From Halicephalobus mephisto (taxonomy: Eukaryota > Nematoda > Chromadorea > Rhabditida > Panagrolaimidae), in contig SWDT01000060.1 of NCBI GenBank assembly GCA_009193035.1, positions 310,001 to 374,000 of the forward strand: DNA of 64,000 nt, written 5' to 3'. Numbering within the stretch: the first letter of the stretch is position 1; the number at the start of each line of letters is the position of its first letter. The notes beneath the pieces are model-generated. The model saw only the letters and a list, made by a program, of their open reading frames with translations, did no database searches and was not told where the DNA came from. Of this stretch, positions 1 to 12,388 are shown piece by piece. A program made the translations under genes and the position numbers.

Positions 1-185
1 AATTTATTTAAAAATTTGAGAAATTCTCCCGACGCGAATTTTGGGATTTTCTAGTTGAGATTAAAAATGACGAAATTTTATGTTTAAAAATTTCTAAAAA
101 CTTCCAAAATTATATATTTTGAAATAAAATTTATTTAAAAATTTGAAAAATTGTCCCGACGCGAATTTCTGAAATTTTCCAGTTA
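1..185. repeat. Copies of the long AT-rich tandem repeat (family A)
   Basis: Two units of the repeat that resumes at 1190. Each has a run of the form ATTTATTTAAAAATTTGA, then a C/G-rich patch (CCCGACGCGAATTT), then TTTTCYAGTT. I see no credible gene here. A short open frame across 212-403 lacks any recognisable feature. Confidence 0.7.
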
Positions 186-419
186 GGACCAAAGAGAATC
201 TAGTTTCGCGTTTGTGTGATTTTGTAGATGTCCAAGGATCCAATGTAGTTTGTACTCTTATTTTAAGAATTAAGGACGACGTCACAAAATTCAAAAAAAG
301 ATTGTCCCACGCCTGTTCGCAGAATTTTCCAAGATCGAAATTTAGAATTTTGAGTTTAGATATTTCATCAAAGTTCTGCGAATATCGATGTTGTAGTTTA
401 TAAAATTATCGACATCAAA

Positions 420-960
420 ATCAAAATTTGCAGATTGCACACAACATTCTGACTAATTAGTTAAATTTCTAGATTTACATTTTTGAAGGTTTCGAAATAA
501 AAGTAAAATCCGCAGTTTGCGTGCAATGTTCTGACAGATCAGTTACTACTTTTATATTTACATTTTTGAAGCTTTCGAAATCAAAAAATATTCGCATTTT
601 GCACACAACATTCTGACTAATTAGTTAAATTTCTAGATTTTCATTTTTGAAGCTTTCGAAATAAAAGTAAAATCCGCAGTTTGCGTGCAACATTCAGAAA
701 TACCAGTTACTGCTTTTATATTTATATTTTCGAAGCTTTCGAAATCAAAAAATATTCGCAGTTTGCTCGCAATGTTTCGACAGATCAGTAACATTTTTAT
801 TTTTACATTTTTGAAGGTTTCGAAATAAAAGTAAAATCCGCAGTTTGCGTGCAGCATTCAGAAATACCAGTTACTACTTTTATATTTCCATTTTCGAAGA
901 TTTCGAAATCAAAACAAAATCCGCATTTTGCTCGCAACTTTGAGACATTAGTCAAAATCA
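420..960. repeat. Tandem repeat block B
   Basis: Repeated segments of roughly 150 bp share CGAAATAAAAGTAAAATCCG, CAGTTTGCGTGCAA and CAGTTACTACTTTTATATTT. Copies alternate between two related versions (GCAGTTTGCGTGCAA and GCATTTTGCACACAA). No coding potential is visible. The following 961-1189 holds nothing recognisable. Confidence 0.7.
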
Positions 961-1189
961 AAATAAATTTGTAATTTACAACGTTTAAGCAAGCAGTCCT
1001 ACTTAATTATGGCGAGAAAATTGAATTTGATTTTTGAGTTTGATGTCAACCACCTTATGCACCTCGGCATGACTGTATTTTAGCCTCGTTCTATTATTAG
1101 GACTGAAAATCCTACATAATTTCACGGAAAAAACCTCGATGTGAAATTTTAGAACTTCCTAATAAAACCGAAATTTGTAGTATATTTTG

Positions 1190-2780
1190 TTTACAAAAGT
1201 TCAATTTTTTATAAAAATAAAGTTTATTTAAAAATTTGGAAAATTGTCTCAACGAGAATTTTAGGGATTTTCCAGTTGAGACCGAAAATGGCAAAGTTTT
1301 ATGTTTAAAAATTATAAATTTTTAGATTAAAATTTGGAAAATTGTCCTGACGAGAATTTTTGAGATTTTTCAGTTGAGATCAGGAGTTTTGAAATTTTAT
1401 GTTTAAAAACTTTTAAAATTATATATTTTTAAATTAAAATTTATTTAAAAATTTGAGAAATTCTCCCGATGAGAATTTTTGAGATTTTCCAGTTGAGACC
1501 GGAAATGAAGAAATTTTATGTTTAAAAATTTCTAAAAACTTCCGAAATTATATATTTTTAGATTAAAATTTATTTAAAAGTTTGAGAAATTGTCTCAAAG
1601 AAAATTTTTGAGATTTTCCAGTTGGGACCGGAAATGAAGAAATTTTATGTTTAAAAATTATAAATTTTTAGATTAAAATTTGAGAAATTGTCTCAAAGAG
1701 AATTTTTGGAATTTTCCAGTTGAGATCAGGAACTTTGAAATTTTATGTTTAAAAACTTTCAAAATTATATATTTTTAAATTAAAATTTATTTAAAAATTT
1801 GAGAAATTCTCCCGATGAGAATTTTTGAGATTTTCCAGTTGGGACCGGAAATGAAGAAATTTTATGTTTAAAAACTTTTAAAATTATATATTTTTAAATT
1901 AAAATTTATTTAAAAATTTGGAAAATTGTCTCGACGAGAATTTCTGAGATTTTCCAGTTGGGATCAGGAACTTTGAAATTTTATGTTTAGATTGTTTTAA
2001 AAAGTTCAAAAATCCTGTTATTTTAAAAATAGAACTATTTACTACAAAAATCTAAGGAAATTGCCTTGAGGCAAATTTCGTAATTTTTCAATTGAGACCG
2101 AAAACTTTAATTATGTCTTTATTGTTTAGGATGTTTTAAATTGTAATATTTTAAAAATAAAAAAATTGTTACACAATTCTGAGAAAATTACCGTCATATG
2201 GATTTTTAAAACTTCTTAGTTGAGGCTCAAAATTACAAAATTTGATTATTTTTATTTCTGTCGAATTTTAAAATTGTCAAATATGTTTTAAATCGTGTGA
2301 TTATAAAAACCAAAAAATCCACAAAATTTCGCACTTGATTATCTCAACAAGAAAATTGTAATTTTCCAGTTAGGACCGGAAATTGAAGTTTTATTTGAAT
2401 GTGATTTTAGAATTTTCTAAATTATAATATTTTCAAAAATAATAAATTTTTTAATTCTCAGAAATTTTCTCGACAAGAAAATTGTGATTTTCCAGGTAAG
2501 ACCGGAAATTGAAGTTTTATTTAAATGTGATTTTAGAATGTTCTAAATTATAATATTTTCAAAAATAATAAGTTTTTCTTTAAATTCTCAGAAATGTTCT
2601 CAACAAGAAAATTGCAATTTTCCGGTTGAAACCAAGAACTATAAAATTTTATGTTAATGTGATTTTAGAATGTTCTAAATTGTAATATTTTCAAAAATAA
2701 TAAATTTTTTCGAAATTCTCAGAAATTGTCTTGATAAGAATTTTGTAATTTTCCAGTTAGGACCGGAAATTGAAGTTTCA
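1190..2780. repeat. Long AT-rich tandem repeat array (family A)
   Basis: The marker TTTTCCAGTTG recurs near 1271, 1370, 1489, 1618, 1716, 1835 and 1954, so units are about 98-129 bp. Each unit carries TTTATTTAAAAATTTGAGAA, a CYCGAYGAGAATTTT patch and ATTTTATGTTTAAAAA. After about 2000 the copies decay (related TTTTCCAGTTAGGACC near 2360 and 2750). No gene is seen. 2781-2930 holds only AT-rich DNA. Confidence 0.75.
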
Positions 2781-2929
2781 AATAAATATTCTTATATAAA
2801 CTACCATAATGATTAAGTGAATTTAAAAATTTTATTTTTTAAATAATATTCTGTAACTTCATCCAAGTACCGTAATCTGCGAACATCTTTTTTGATTTTT
2901 TTATTAATTATTTATAATATACACAGAAA

Positions 2930-3470
2930 GGATACATTAAAACGATTTGCATGTATCGGCTACACTGTATTTAGGACACCCTTAAATTAGGACAGCTCTA
3001 GTGCACCGATATCAACCTAATATATCAGTATATTGAATGTAATATATAATAAATATCAGAGCTGTTTTAATATGTCCGTACATTAAATATAATTCATCAA
3101 TATCAACCTAATATATCAGTATATTGAATATAATATATTTCATATATCAAAATAGTTTTAATGTATCCGTACATTAAATATAATTCATCAATGTCAACCT
3201 AATATATTAGTATATTGAATGTAATATATTTCATATATCAAAATAGTTTTAATATGTCCGTATATTAAATATAATTTATCAATGTCAACCTATTATATCG
3301 ATGTAATGAATATAATATATAATATATCTCATATATCAGAGCTGCTATAATGTATATATATATATTCAGCCCACCTATATCAACCTATTATGTCGATATA
3401 TTGAATATAATATATCTCATGTATCAAAATAGTTCTAATGTATCCGTATACTATATACCGTATACCCATT
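2930..3470. repeat. Tandem repeat block C (TATATT-rich)
   Basis: Units of about 110 bp share AATATATCAGTATATTGAAT, ATATTTCATATATCA and TTTTAATGTATCCGTA. Spacing varies and some copies are rearranged. Nothing coding is visible. 3471-3794 is AT-rich upstream DNA of the following receptor gene. Confidence 0.65.
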
Positions 3471-3639
3471 TTTTGTGCGTAGTAATATATTCTAATTTTA
3501 ATTTTTAATTTTCCTAATTTATTATTCTTCAACAAATTCATTTTTATAATTTTTACAAAATTTGATGCTATAAACGTCTACCAAAACGTGTGATTACCGT
3601 ATTTTCGAAACAGGTGTTAGAAATTTGATTTTTTGAATT

Positions 3640-3800
3640 AATTTTTATTATTGATTTTTTGAAATTTTAGATGTTAGAAATTTTATTTTAAAAATTTATT
3701 TTTATCATTGATTTTTTGAAACTTTAGATGTCAGAAAATTTTTGAAATTTTATTTTAAAAATTTATTTTTATCATTGATTTTTTGGAATTTTAGATGTCA
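3640..3800 (+). promoter_or_regulatory. Triplicated splice-acceptor/ATG segment at the receptor start
   Basis: Three near-copies of GATTTTTTGAAWTTTAGATG followed by TYAGAAA lie about 60 bp apart. The last contains the chosen start codon at 3795 directly after TTTTAG. In nematodes such an acceptor next to the ATG is the usual position of spliced-leader trans-splicing. The upstream copies also place ATG right after an acceptor, but their frames close quickly. Confidence 0.45.
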
Positions 3801-6173
3801 GAAATCCGTCTAGATCCTCGGATTGTTCTCATGATGAGAGTCGTTCAAGGCTTTGAGCTCTTCCTCATCATCATATCCATCGTCGGCGGAACAGTCGTCT
3901 TAATGATCTTCTACAAGACTCCTTTGCTTCATCGGAATTTACTGGGCTTGATGGCGATGTTAGGAATGGAGTTTTTTGTCGTCATGATCAGCAGAATCGT
4001 CATGTTGATTATGTCCTTCGAAAACGAAGATTACATTGGTAAATTTCATAATTCATTTATTTTTAAATTTTCTATTTTTTTTTATTTTAATTTTAAATTT
4101 TTATAAATTTTTTTAGTTTTTTAAATCTTCTGGTTTTTTTTATTTTTTCGAAATTTCTACTTTTTAAAGTTTTTAAGCTTTTATTTTTCTAGATTTTTAT
4201 TTTCTTAAGTTTTTTAATTCTAATTTTTTAAATTTTTTTAGATTTTTTTATTTTTTTTTAAATTTTAATTTTTCGAAGTTTTTAAAATTTTTTGTTGTTT
4301 TTAAATTTTTAAATTTTTTAGGTTTTTTTGAAATTTTTAAAATTTTTTTAGGTTTTTTCGAAGTTTTTTTTATTGTAGTATTTAAAAATCAGGTTTTAGG
4401 TGATTCGGATGTCGTGGTCAAGACCGGTGCTTACGCCCCTATAGAAGCCATCAGATGCTTCGCTTGCGGATGTATGGTAATCGCCGTTTTTTGTGCTGTT
4501 TTAGAAAGAGCTGCAGCTACAGTATGCTTGGCCACATATGAAAAAAACCGTTCTTGTAATTTATTACTTATTTTCGGTTTTATTCAATTTATTTTTTCTG
4601 GTATATTTACTTATTTTTTTTTCAAAGGTAAGTTTTTTGAAAATTTTTAAAAATTAATCGAAATTTTAAAATTTTCGTTTTAAAAAAAATTTTATTTAAA
4701 AAAATTTATTTAATTTTCATTAAAGTTAATAAAATTCGAAATTTTAAATTTCGCTCTAAGATAGAATTTTTGTTTTTTTTTTAAATTGTTTTACCTAAAA
4801 TGATAATCAGAACGTTTTTGGATTTTTCGAATTAAAACATGATTCACAAATCATGTCTTGGGACGAAAACTCTAAATTTTGATGTTGAACTTTAAGGGTT
4901 AACTTTGATTTTAAGTTATAACAGTTAATTTTGATTTTGAATTTTAACAGTTAACTTAGATATCGAACTTTGAGGGTTAACCTTGATTTTGAACTTTAAC
5001 AGTTAACTTTGACTTTAAATTTTAATAGTTAACTTAGATATTGACCTTTGTCAGTTAACATTGATTTTGAATTTTAACAGTTAACTTTGACTTCGAACTT
5101 TAATACTTAACTTAGATGTCGAACTTTGTCAGTTAACTTTGACTTCGAACTTTAATAGTTAACTTAGATATTGAACTTTAACAGTTAACTTTGACTTTAA
5201 ATTTTAATAGTTAACTTAGATGTCGAACTTTGTCAGTTAACTTTAACTTCGAACTTTAACAGTTAACTTTGGTATTGGACTTTGATGGTTATTTTTAACC
5301 TTGAACTCTAATCTTTAACTTTAATTATTAACTTTGACTTCTAATTTTAACAGTTAACTTTAGTATTGAACTTTGATGTAAAACTTTAAACTAATTTTGA
5401 CTTTGAACTTTAACTTCAATAAAATTAAAGAATAATTTTATTACTTTTTGCTTCGAGATGAAAAATAAAACTAAAATTTTAGGAACGATAAACTGGATAG
5501 TTGTGATTGGTTTCGGAGTGACTATTACTGTGGTTACTGTAGTTGTCTTCTTGGTGACTTACCGTATCAATACTGAAAAGTACGAATCGTCGCTCAGAAG
5601 CAGAATCAAATATACTCTTTCCGAAAGATACCAATTGAGCGAAAACATCCGGGCTTTTACGATAATGAAGAAAACGGTACTGTATGTGGGAATCGGAAAC
5701 GTCTTCATCGTGGCTGTTCTGGTCGTTGTTAACTTCTTAAAGCAGGAATTCTCGATGCTCGTCTTCAGGGCCTTGTTTAACATCACTGTAGTACTGTATT
5801 CGATTCTGATTCCGGTCGTTTTCGTGACTAGTGTCGAAATCTGGCGGTTGAAGTACTTCAAGTAAGTCAAAAATTACTGTATTCAGAGTACTGTAGTTTT
5901 AGATCAAATTACAAAAAAAATTTTTAATTTTTACATAATTTCGAAATTTAAAAATTTCAGAATTTTTGAAAATCTTTTAAAATTTAATTTTAATGTTTTT
6001 TTAGATTTTTCGTGAAACTTAAAAATAAATTTTGCTGCAAACGGAAGGCCATCGAGGATTTGTCCACCGGCAAACTCCAGCACTTGAGGTCCTCGACCGG
6101 ACAACAGCTCGGATTCGACGTCCAAAAAGAAAGAGATATCTTTTTTGAAGCCTTGAATAAATCCTGGAATTAA
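3795..6173 (+). CDS. Sre-class (serpentine receptor class epsilon) chemoreceptor
   Basis: Four exons (3795-4038, 4400-4627, 5483-5861, 6005-6173) join in consistent phase to about 339 aa, the usual Sre length. The protein is a chain of hydrophobic segments: an N-terminal helix ending in IVGGTVVLMIFY, a second around MLGMEFFVVMISRIVMLIM, then further membrane spans. Two signatures point to Sre: the ERAAATVCLATYEKN segment after TM3 (family pattern ER..AT....YEK) and YTLSERYQLSENIRAF before TM6, the most conserved stretch of that family. The tail is short and basic (KNKFCCKRK). Sre proteins are nematode sensory-neuron GPCRs; the ligand is unknown. The start was chosen for the splice acceptor next to the ATG. 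Intron 2 (855 bp) is filled with a GTTAAC repeat. The class is fairly sure; orthology to one gene is not claimed. Confidence 0.82.
4880..5410 (+). repeat. GTTAAC-containing minisatellite in receptor intron 2
   Basis: About fifteen degenerate units of roughly 30-35 bp of the form AACTTTAACAGTTAACTTTGA / AACTTAGATRTTGAACTTT. Each normally contains the palindrome GTTAAC (HpaI site). The block fills most of the intron between receptor exons 2 and 3. Confidence 0.75.
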
Positions 6174-6666
6174 CTAGATTAATAACAATCACCAGATACA
6201 TACCTAAGAGGAACTTTCACGGGGGTCCAGAGCTTCGTTTTATCAAAAACAAAATTCAGAATTCAAAATTGAAATTCCGATTTTTCTTATTAAAACAAAA
6301 TTCATAAATTATATTGTAATTCAGGAAATCCAGATATCTAATTTTATCAACTTAAATGAAAGAATATTTCAAAGTAAGAAAAATTCATTGATGTATCTTA
6401 ACACGAAAAATCAGAATTTCGATTTTGATAATATGAGACACAAGAACCATAAAGATGTTTATCAATTTTTTTTGGAAATTTCTTCGATTTTCAATTTTTT
6501 TGATTTTTCTTACTTCAAATTTTAAATTTGCTTATAATTTTTAAAATTTTTTAAAATGTATGAATTTTGGACTTTAAAAATTGTTTTTTTGGTATTTATC
6601 TGATATTTATTTTTGAACTTTTTAGCCAAAGAAAAACATTTTTGAAAATTGGTTATTTAATGACAA
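6174..6666. other. Intergenic DNA after the Sre gene
   Basis: AT-rich DNA with no conserved open frame on either strand. It holds the receptor 3' end and, near 6660, the border of a retroelement fragment. Confidence 0.5.
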
Positions 6667-6795
6667 GGGAGACCACCAGATAGATGGAGGAAAGAAATAG
6701 AAAAGGAAATTGGGAAAGAGTGGCATCAACTCGCCATGGACCGCGAGGAATATAGAAGGAGGTTGAAGGATCTGCTCCACCACAACGGCGGATGA
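6667..6795 (+). pseudogene. 3' end of a non-LTR (RTE-like) retrotransposon ORF, truncated
   Basis: A 42-codon frame ending in TGA begins GRPPDRW and contains GKEWHQLAMDREEYRR. This is the hallmark C-terminal tail of many non-LTR retrotransposon polyproteins (GRPP.RW ... W...A.DR..W/Y). An in-frame stop lies just upstream, so only the tail survives. The simple repeat that starts 12 bp downstream fits the repetitive 3' tails seen on RTE-type elements. It is a 5'-truncated dead copy; RTE rather than another LINE clade is my best guess. Confidence 0.65.
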
Positions 6796-6806
6796 ACCAG
6801 ATCTTA

Positions 6807-6911
6807 TTGTACTGTATTGTACTGTATTGTATTGTACTGTATTGTACTGTATTGTACTGTATTGTACTGTATTGTATTGTATTGTACTGTATTGTACTGT
6901 ATTGTATTGTT
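6807..6911 (+). repeat. TTGTACTGTA microsatellite
   Basis: A run of the 5- and 10-bp units TGTAT / TTGTACTGTA, about 105 bp long. It directly follows the retroelement fragment, so it may be that element's 3' tail expanded. Confidence 0.85.
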
Positions 6912-7136
6912 ATTTAATGGTAAAGTAGTTTTACGGGCAGATGGAGATTCGAACTCAGGAATGGTCTTTGAAAATTGTCATCACTGTAATTTTTTTATTT
7001 TGAAAAATAAAAATTAATTTTTGGAATTTTTTGGTTTTTTTAACATTCAGGAAAAATGGCTTCAGAATCCTGCTTTGATATCTGTACGGTAATCACTGTC
7101 TTTTTCGAACACAATAGAGATTTTGTTGGATCATCT

Positions 7137-7550
7137 ACTACACACAAAAGTGTAATTTTTAGGTCAGTAACAAATGCAAATCGTCACTATTAAGGCATAT
7201 TTTGGTCACTATTAAGGCATATTTTAGTCACTATTAAGTTGCATTTTCATCACTATTAAGGCATATTTTAGTCACTATTAAGTTACATATTAGTCACTAT
7301 TAAGTTGCATTTTCATCACTATTAAGGCATATTTTAGTCACTATTGAGTCACATTTTCGTTATTATTAAATTACATATTAGTCACTATTATGTTATATTT
7401 TCGTTATTATTAAGTTACATATTAGTCACTATTATGTTATATTTTCGTCACAAAAGTCGAAAATTCATGAAAAATGCAACAATTTTGTCACATTTTTATT
7501 ACATTTCGCAATTGTTAAGAATCCAAAAGTTACACTTTTTTATGTGTATC
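7137..7550. mobile_element. Inverted-repeat element with internal 22-bp minisatellite (family X, copy 1)
   Basis: The left end CACACAAAAGTGTAATTTT is matched in inverse by AAAAGTTACACTTTTTT...TGTGTA at the right. Between them are about twelve units of 22 bp (CACTATTAAGGCATATTTTR and variants CACTATTAAGTTACATATTA). The non-repeated inner flank has ATTTTGTCACATTTTTAT and TTACATTTCGCAATTG. The same ends and inner motifs recur at 15503 and 28262, so this is a small non-autonomous DNA element. Confidence 0.6.
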
Positions 7551-8172
7551 TATTTGAGTGTAAATCCGCACAGTGTTGGTCCTGAAGGGAAATACCCTGA
7601 GGGCCAACGGAGGATATACGATTGTGCACTGGCTGGAGAATTAAGTAATTATGCAATATTTTTTAAGTTCTTTTGTATCTCGTACCTCTGGCTTAATAAA
7701 TAAATTTTGTATATTTTTTTATCTAAAGGTATATCTGGAATCCCTAACCACGATCTGGCAGATTTATTTTCGAAGAGTATTGCCTTAGGGAATGTCGTCA
7801 TTGTCATCTTTAATTTCGAAAAATAAAACTTTCTTTTTTCTGTGTTTTTTTGACTTTTTGGAATTTGAAGATTTCTGAGATTAAAATTTTTTTTTTTAAA
7901 TTTGTAGTTGGATGCAGATGGACCAAGGGACTTTGACTAATAGAAAACCATCAATTTCGTGGTCCCAGACGTAAATCAACATCCACAATCCTGTGCAAAG
8001 CGACTAATTCCATTGGTTTCTATACTCAGAAGAAGATTGAAAATTCGGATAACTTTGATCTCTCGAACAAGCCAGTTTCTCCTTTTTTGTCTCGACGCGA
8101 AAAAGTCCGATTTTTTCGTCGTTTCGAAAATTAAAGAATTTTCATTTTTTAAATTCTTTTTTTCGATCAAAC
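7551..8172 (+). other. Intergenic DNA upstream of thoc-5
   Basis: 7560-7700 contains GC-richer DNA (GAGGGCCAACGGAGG, then CTTAATAAATAAA) that could be the 3' end of another dead retroelement, but I cannot prove that. 7930-8172 is the likely promoter/5' UTR of the next gene. No conserved open frame is seen. Confidence 0.4.
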
Positions 8173-11100
8173 ATGCCACATTTGGTGAAATCTGCATCTG
8201 TAAGTTCTCTTCATACTGTATATTCCTTAATTTATATATGGATTAAAATTTTAGGAGTTTTACAATCACGAAGAAGCGATCGCGAAGAACTTGACGAAAG
8301 AGCAGATTCTGAGGGAAACTGGAGCGGCGATACAGGCTTATAATCAGATTATTGACGGTCATGTGGATTCAGATGCCCCGTTTACGAAAGCAGAACAGCT
8401 GAAACTTCAGGCCTTGGTCGTCAAACTCCGGGGATTAAACAGAAGATCCAACTTGAGAACGAAACTCCACTCTGATCTCGTTGACAACAAACGCAAGGAA
8501 GTTGAAAAGAAGCACTTAACTCTTCAGAATCTGGAAATGGAGATAGATCATCTCCAAAGATCCATCGATGACTTGAAAGCTTTGTAAGTCTTATTTTTCA
8601 CTTTCCATATATGGGTTTTTACTTTCCAAATTTGAATTTCAATCTTTTACTTTCCAAATTTGAATTTCAATCTTTTACTTTCCAAATTTGAATTTAAATC
8701 TTTTATATTTCATATTTGAATTTAAATCTTTTATATTTCATATATGAATTTAAATCTCCTAAACTCTATATATGGATTTGAACTTTTACTTCCCACATAT
8801 GAATTGATAGCTTATATTTCATGAGTTTTTGATTTTCGCATTCCATATGTGAATTTAAACCTAAATTCTTTATATGGGTTTAGTTTTATGTATTTGTGAT
8901 TTTTTTGCATTTCACACATGGGTTTTCAACTTTTATATTTCTATATAATTGTTGTTTTTTACATTTTATATATGGATTTTTGTTTTCAGAGAGTCTACAG
9001 AGCTTGATTTGGTTCCTGTAGATGAATTTTTGCAAAGAAGAGGAATGTCGCAAGAAGAGTTTTCGAAAATGAATGAACACGAACAACAAATGGCTCTGAT
9101 GTCCCTGGAATTGGAATTAAGAAAGGAGTTTGTCCAACAAATTGAAGAATTGAGATCGCAGATGATGACGAAAGAAGCCGAACTTGAAGAAAAAGAGAAA
9201 AAAATGGACGGTATTTTGCCTCAAATAAATCAAGTCCGAAAGGTTGGAGTTTTTGTACTGTAGTTTTTGAAATAATTTATTTTTAGTTGATGCAACCTGT
9301 GTTGCAAGCCCTGGATCTCCATTCTGTGACCCCGCCTTATCTGGAAAGAACCACGAGATCGCATTACTTACCTCCGCAATTGAGTATTCTCTACATCAAC
9401 GTGACTGTCTACAACAAGATCAACTCGAATTCTCTCAAGTACACTTGTTCCGGTTCCGTCGATGAAGCCATTGCTTTCGAAAAAGCCCACGAAGCGGAGA
9501 ATAATTTAAAGAAACAGAAAATTGCAGAAAAAGAAGAAGCACTTCCGAGCGAAGGAGAAGAAGACGAAGAAGAGGACGAGTTGATGGACGTGGATATGCC
9601 TGATTCCAGGACCTTTAGAGAAAAAGAAGAAGAAATTCTAGCTCACTTTAAGCAGAAGCAAAAACTGTTCCAATCTCATCCTATATCGTTCACTGTTGAA
9701 ATTCCAGGTGAAAGCAAAGGAAATTTGTGTTTTTATTATTTGCCTGAATTGGATGTTGTGACGTTGAAATCTATGTTGAAATTGAAGCCGACATACGAGC
9801 CTTTCCTTGATGCAGAAACCGTCCTGGATGAGCTGTACCTAGGGGATGATGGACTGGAACATCCGAATCCTTCTGCTGCTATGCTTCAATCTCTTGCTGG
9901 GTTTGTTTTTTAAATTTAAACAAGCATAAAAACCTATTTCGGACGGAATGTCTGGAAATAGGTGTGATTTTTGAGGTATTTATAGATATTTTTATATGTA
10001 ATTATTAGTATGCAAAGGTGGACAGAGGGTTAGGTACTCCATATAACCCTGATTCGGAAAGTCTTAGATGTGTCTAGACAGAATATAGTCCTGGAAAAAT
10101 AATTTCAAATTTCTGTCAGATTACGAAATAATAATTGTAAAAAATCGAAATTTTAAGTTACTGTAGTTTTTGGATGTTTCTTGTTGAAGAAATTTTTAAT
10201 TTTAATTTTCTATGTAGTTGAGTGCAAAATTTTGTAAAATTCGAAAATAACTGTCACGTAAGATTCTAGAAATTAAAATTGAGAAAATTTGATAAAAAAT
10301 ATTTTTAATTTTTATAGACTTTTGTAATTTTTTATTTTAGAACGAAATTGAGTGAAATTGTGAAAACTCTTGGAAGACCGTACAAATTTGTCCAACAGAT
10401 GTGCCTGGTTCCGAATGAACGAGAATCTGATGAATCGAAAAATGACAGATTTAAATTTTTTTTAAGAACTATCCTAAGGATTGGAGAGAGAATTAAATCT
10501 AGAAGTATCCTGGATGTTACTTATCGGAATGCTGCTGCTGAGAAACCATTGGATACATTGCCAGAAGGAATGAAGAGGATGATTCCTCAAAGGGATGTGT
10601 GTAAATTGGGTAAATTGAATCCAATTAAACCAGAAGATATTACTTCTGCTTCATTGTTGAAAAGACAACGAGCAATTATTGAAAGATTGTCAGAAACTGG
10701 ACAATTGGATAATGGTTTTCAGTTTATTTGTACTGTAGATCAACATGGATCAACTAAGATTTATGCCATTTTTCATGTTCCTAGAACATATCCTGATCAA
10801 AGTTCGATTGTGCTGTTAGTACCGACGGATCATGAGAAATTTGAATACTCGGCTGCTTTAGAGGTAATTTTTGTTTTTAAAGTAGTACAGTAATATGTTT
10901 TTGAAGGAATAATTTGTGTATTGTGATTTTTGGGATATTTATTAATAATTTTATAGATGGGAATTAATTCTAGAAGGGATAGAAGGTGACTACTATATGT
11001 GATTTTAAATCAGAAGTTTTTGAATTTAAGAAGCATATAGTGCTGAAATATTGATTATGAAATCACTAATATGCAGGTTATTTTAGTTTTTAGAAATTCG

Positions 11101-11522
11101 CTTTGAGGTGATTTTTGAAAAATATTCACTTTTTATATATGATTAGGGAATTTTGAGATTACGAAATAATTGCCACATAAAATTAAAGTTTAGTTTTTAA
11201 AAACTTTAAACAATTTTATTACAATGTTTTTTACTTTTTTATAAAAGTGTAATTTTGTGATGTAATTTGTTTTCAGGCGTTGGAACTTTATTTGAATACG
11301 GATATTCCGAAATTGGCAGAAAAGGAACCAGAATTGATGTTTGCTCTTCAGTTAGGAGTTTTGGCTACTAGATGTGAAGTGGTTCAGGATATTAGTCAGC
11401 ATGATACGGAAGAAGGATACAAGCCGGCTAATTTTTACTTTAATTTCCACAAAAGTCGACTGAATGAACCTATTTTTGATTTTGTCCCGAATCGGAATGC
11501 CTACGGAAGAAATAGACCTTGA
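8173..11522 (+). CDS. thoc-5: THO complex subunit 5 homologue
   Basis: Six exons (8173-8199, 8255-8583, 8990-9242, 9287-9900, 10341-10863, 11277-11522) join in phase to about 663 aa, against 683 aa for human THOC5. The N-terminal 200 residues are helical and coiled coil (KRKEVEKKHLTLQNLEMEID, then a Glu/Lys-rich stretch). The THOC5 core follows: TTRSHYLPPQLSILYINV, SVDEAIAFEKA, an acidic linker (EGEEDEEEDELMDVD), SFTVEIPG...LCFYYLPELDVVTLK, LYLGDDGLEHPNPSA and GRPYKFVQQMC. THOC5 is part of the nuclear THO/TREX complex that couples transcription to mRNA export. The first coding exon has only nine codons (MPHLVKSAS) and its start is less certain than the rest. Intron 2 holds a short repeat. No damage is seen. 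Confidence 0.85.
8600..8980 (+). repeat. Degenerate repeat in thoc-5 intron 2
   Basis: Units of about 30 bp of the form CTTTTACTTTCCAAATTTGA, later TTTATATTTCATATATGAA. They contain many CATATATG/TATATGAA words, which also recur in other introns of the window. Confidence 0.6.
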
Positions 11523-11946
11523 TTTTAAGTGATCAAGTAATTATGATTGTTTATTTTTGGATCTCTGTTTTTGTTGAGGTTATAAATGTGGTTCTGTGGT
11601 AGCTTATTTTTGAATTAACATTTATTTAATGCATTTTCTGAATAGATAAAAGTTTTCCATATAATATGGAACAATGAGAAAATTGACATTTGTAAATAAT
11701 ATTAAAAATAGATTGAAATAGATTACTAAATTTGTTCAATGTTTGAGTTCTGAATAAGAATTCAATACTATTTTGGGTTTGGAGTTGACTTCGCTCCTTA
11801 GACTTCTACTAAAGCCAAAGTTACTATCATTGTTGATAATCACGGAATCAAAATTATCATGTTTGGTATATCTTTTAGTAGACACGGATATAATATAAGA
11901 CAATATTAAATATTTAAGCACAAGACTGGAGGACCGCATCTGCCGT
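11523..11946. other. Convergent intergenic DNA after thoc-5
   Basis: AT-rich DNA between two convergent genes. Only a short open frame with no recognisable feature is present. Confidence 0.45.
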
Positions 11947-12330
11947 GATATATTTCGTTTATACTCTTCAGTAGAGAGAGGACTGCTTAACTTCGGGTTT
12001 TCTGAATATCTTTGAGTATGAAAATTATGCGTTTACAATAGTACTTGATATAACAGTGTAATACCCAGGAAACACGAACTAACGTAACGTGTTGTTCTTT
12101 ATACCCTTCAGTAGAGAGAGAAGATTGTTTAGCCAAGGATGTTCTGAATATCTCTGACTATGGAGATTATGTGTCTGCAACAGTACTATGATATAACATT
12201 CTAATACTCAGGAAACATGAACTAATATGACGTGTTGTTCTTTATATTCTCCGATGGATAGAGGACTGCTTAACTTCGGGTTTTCTGAATGTCTTTGCCC
12301 ATGCAGATTACGCGTCCAGAATAATGTTTA
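11947..12330. repeat. Three tandem copies of a ~140-bp repeat
   Basis: CTTCAGTAGAGAGAG occurs at about 11967 and 12107, with a diverged version at about 12247. Shared blocks include GGACTGCTTAACTTCGGG, TTTTCTGAATATCTTTGA and CAGGAAACAYGAACTAA. Copy 2 is the most diverged. The block ends just before the 3' end of the next gene. Confidence 0.75.
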
Positions 12331-12388
12331 TTGTAAATTATTTGAGTTAGATAGTGTCGAACACTTAAGATCGAAAAATAAGAACTTG

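Noticed and set aside
6940..6975. tRNA-like T-arm (minus-strand GAGTTCGAATCTC)
   Set aside because: The stem pairs in only three positions and no A box or acceptor stem is found.
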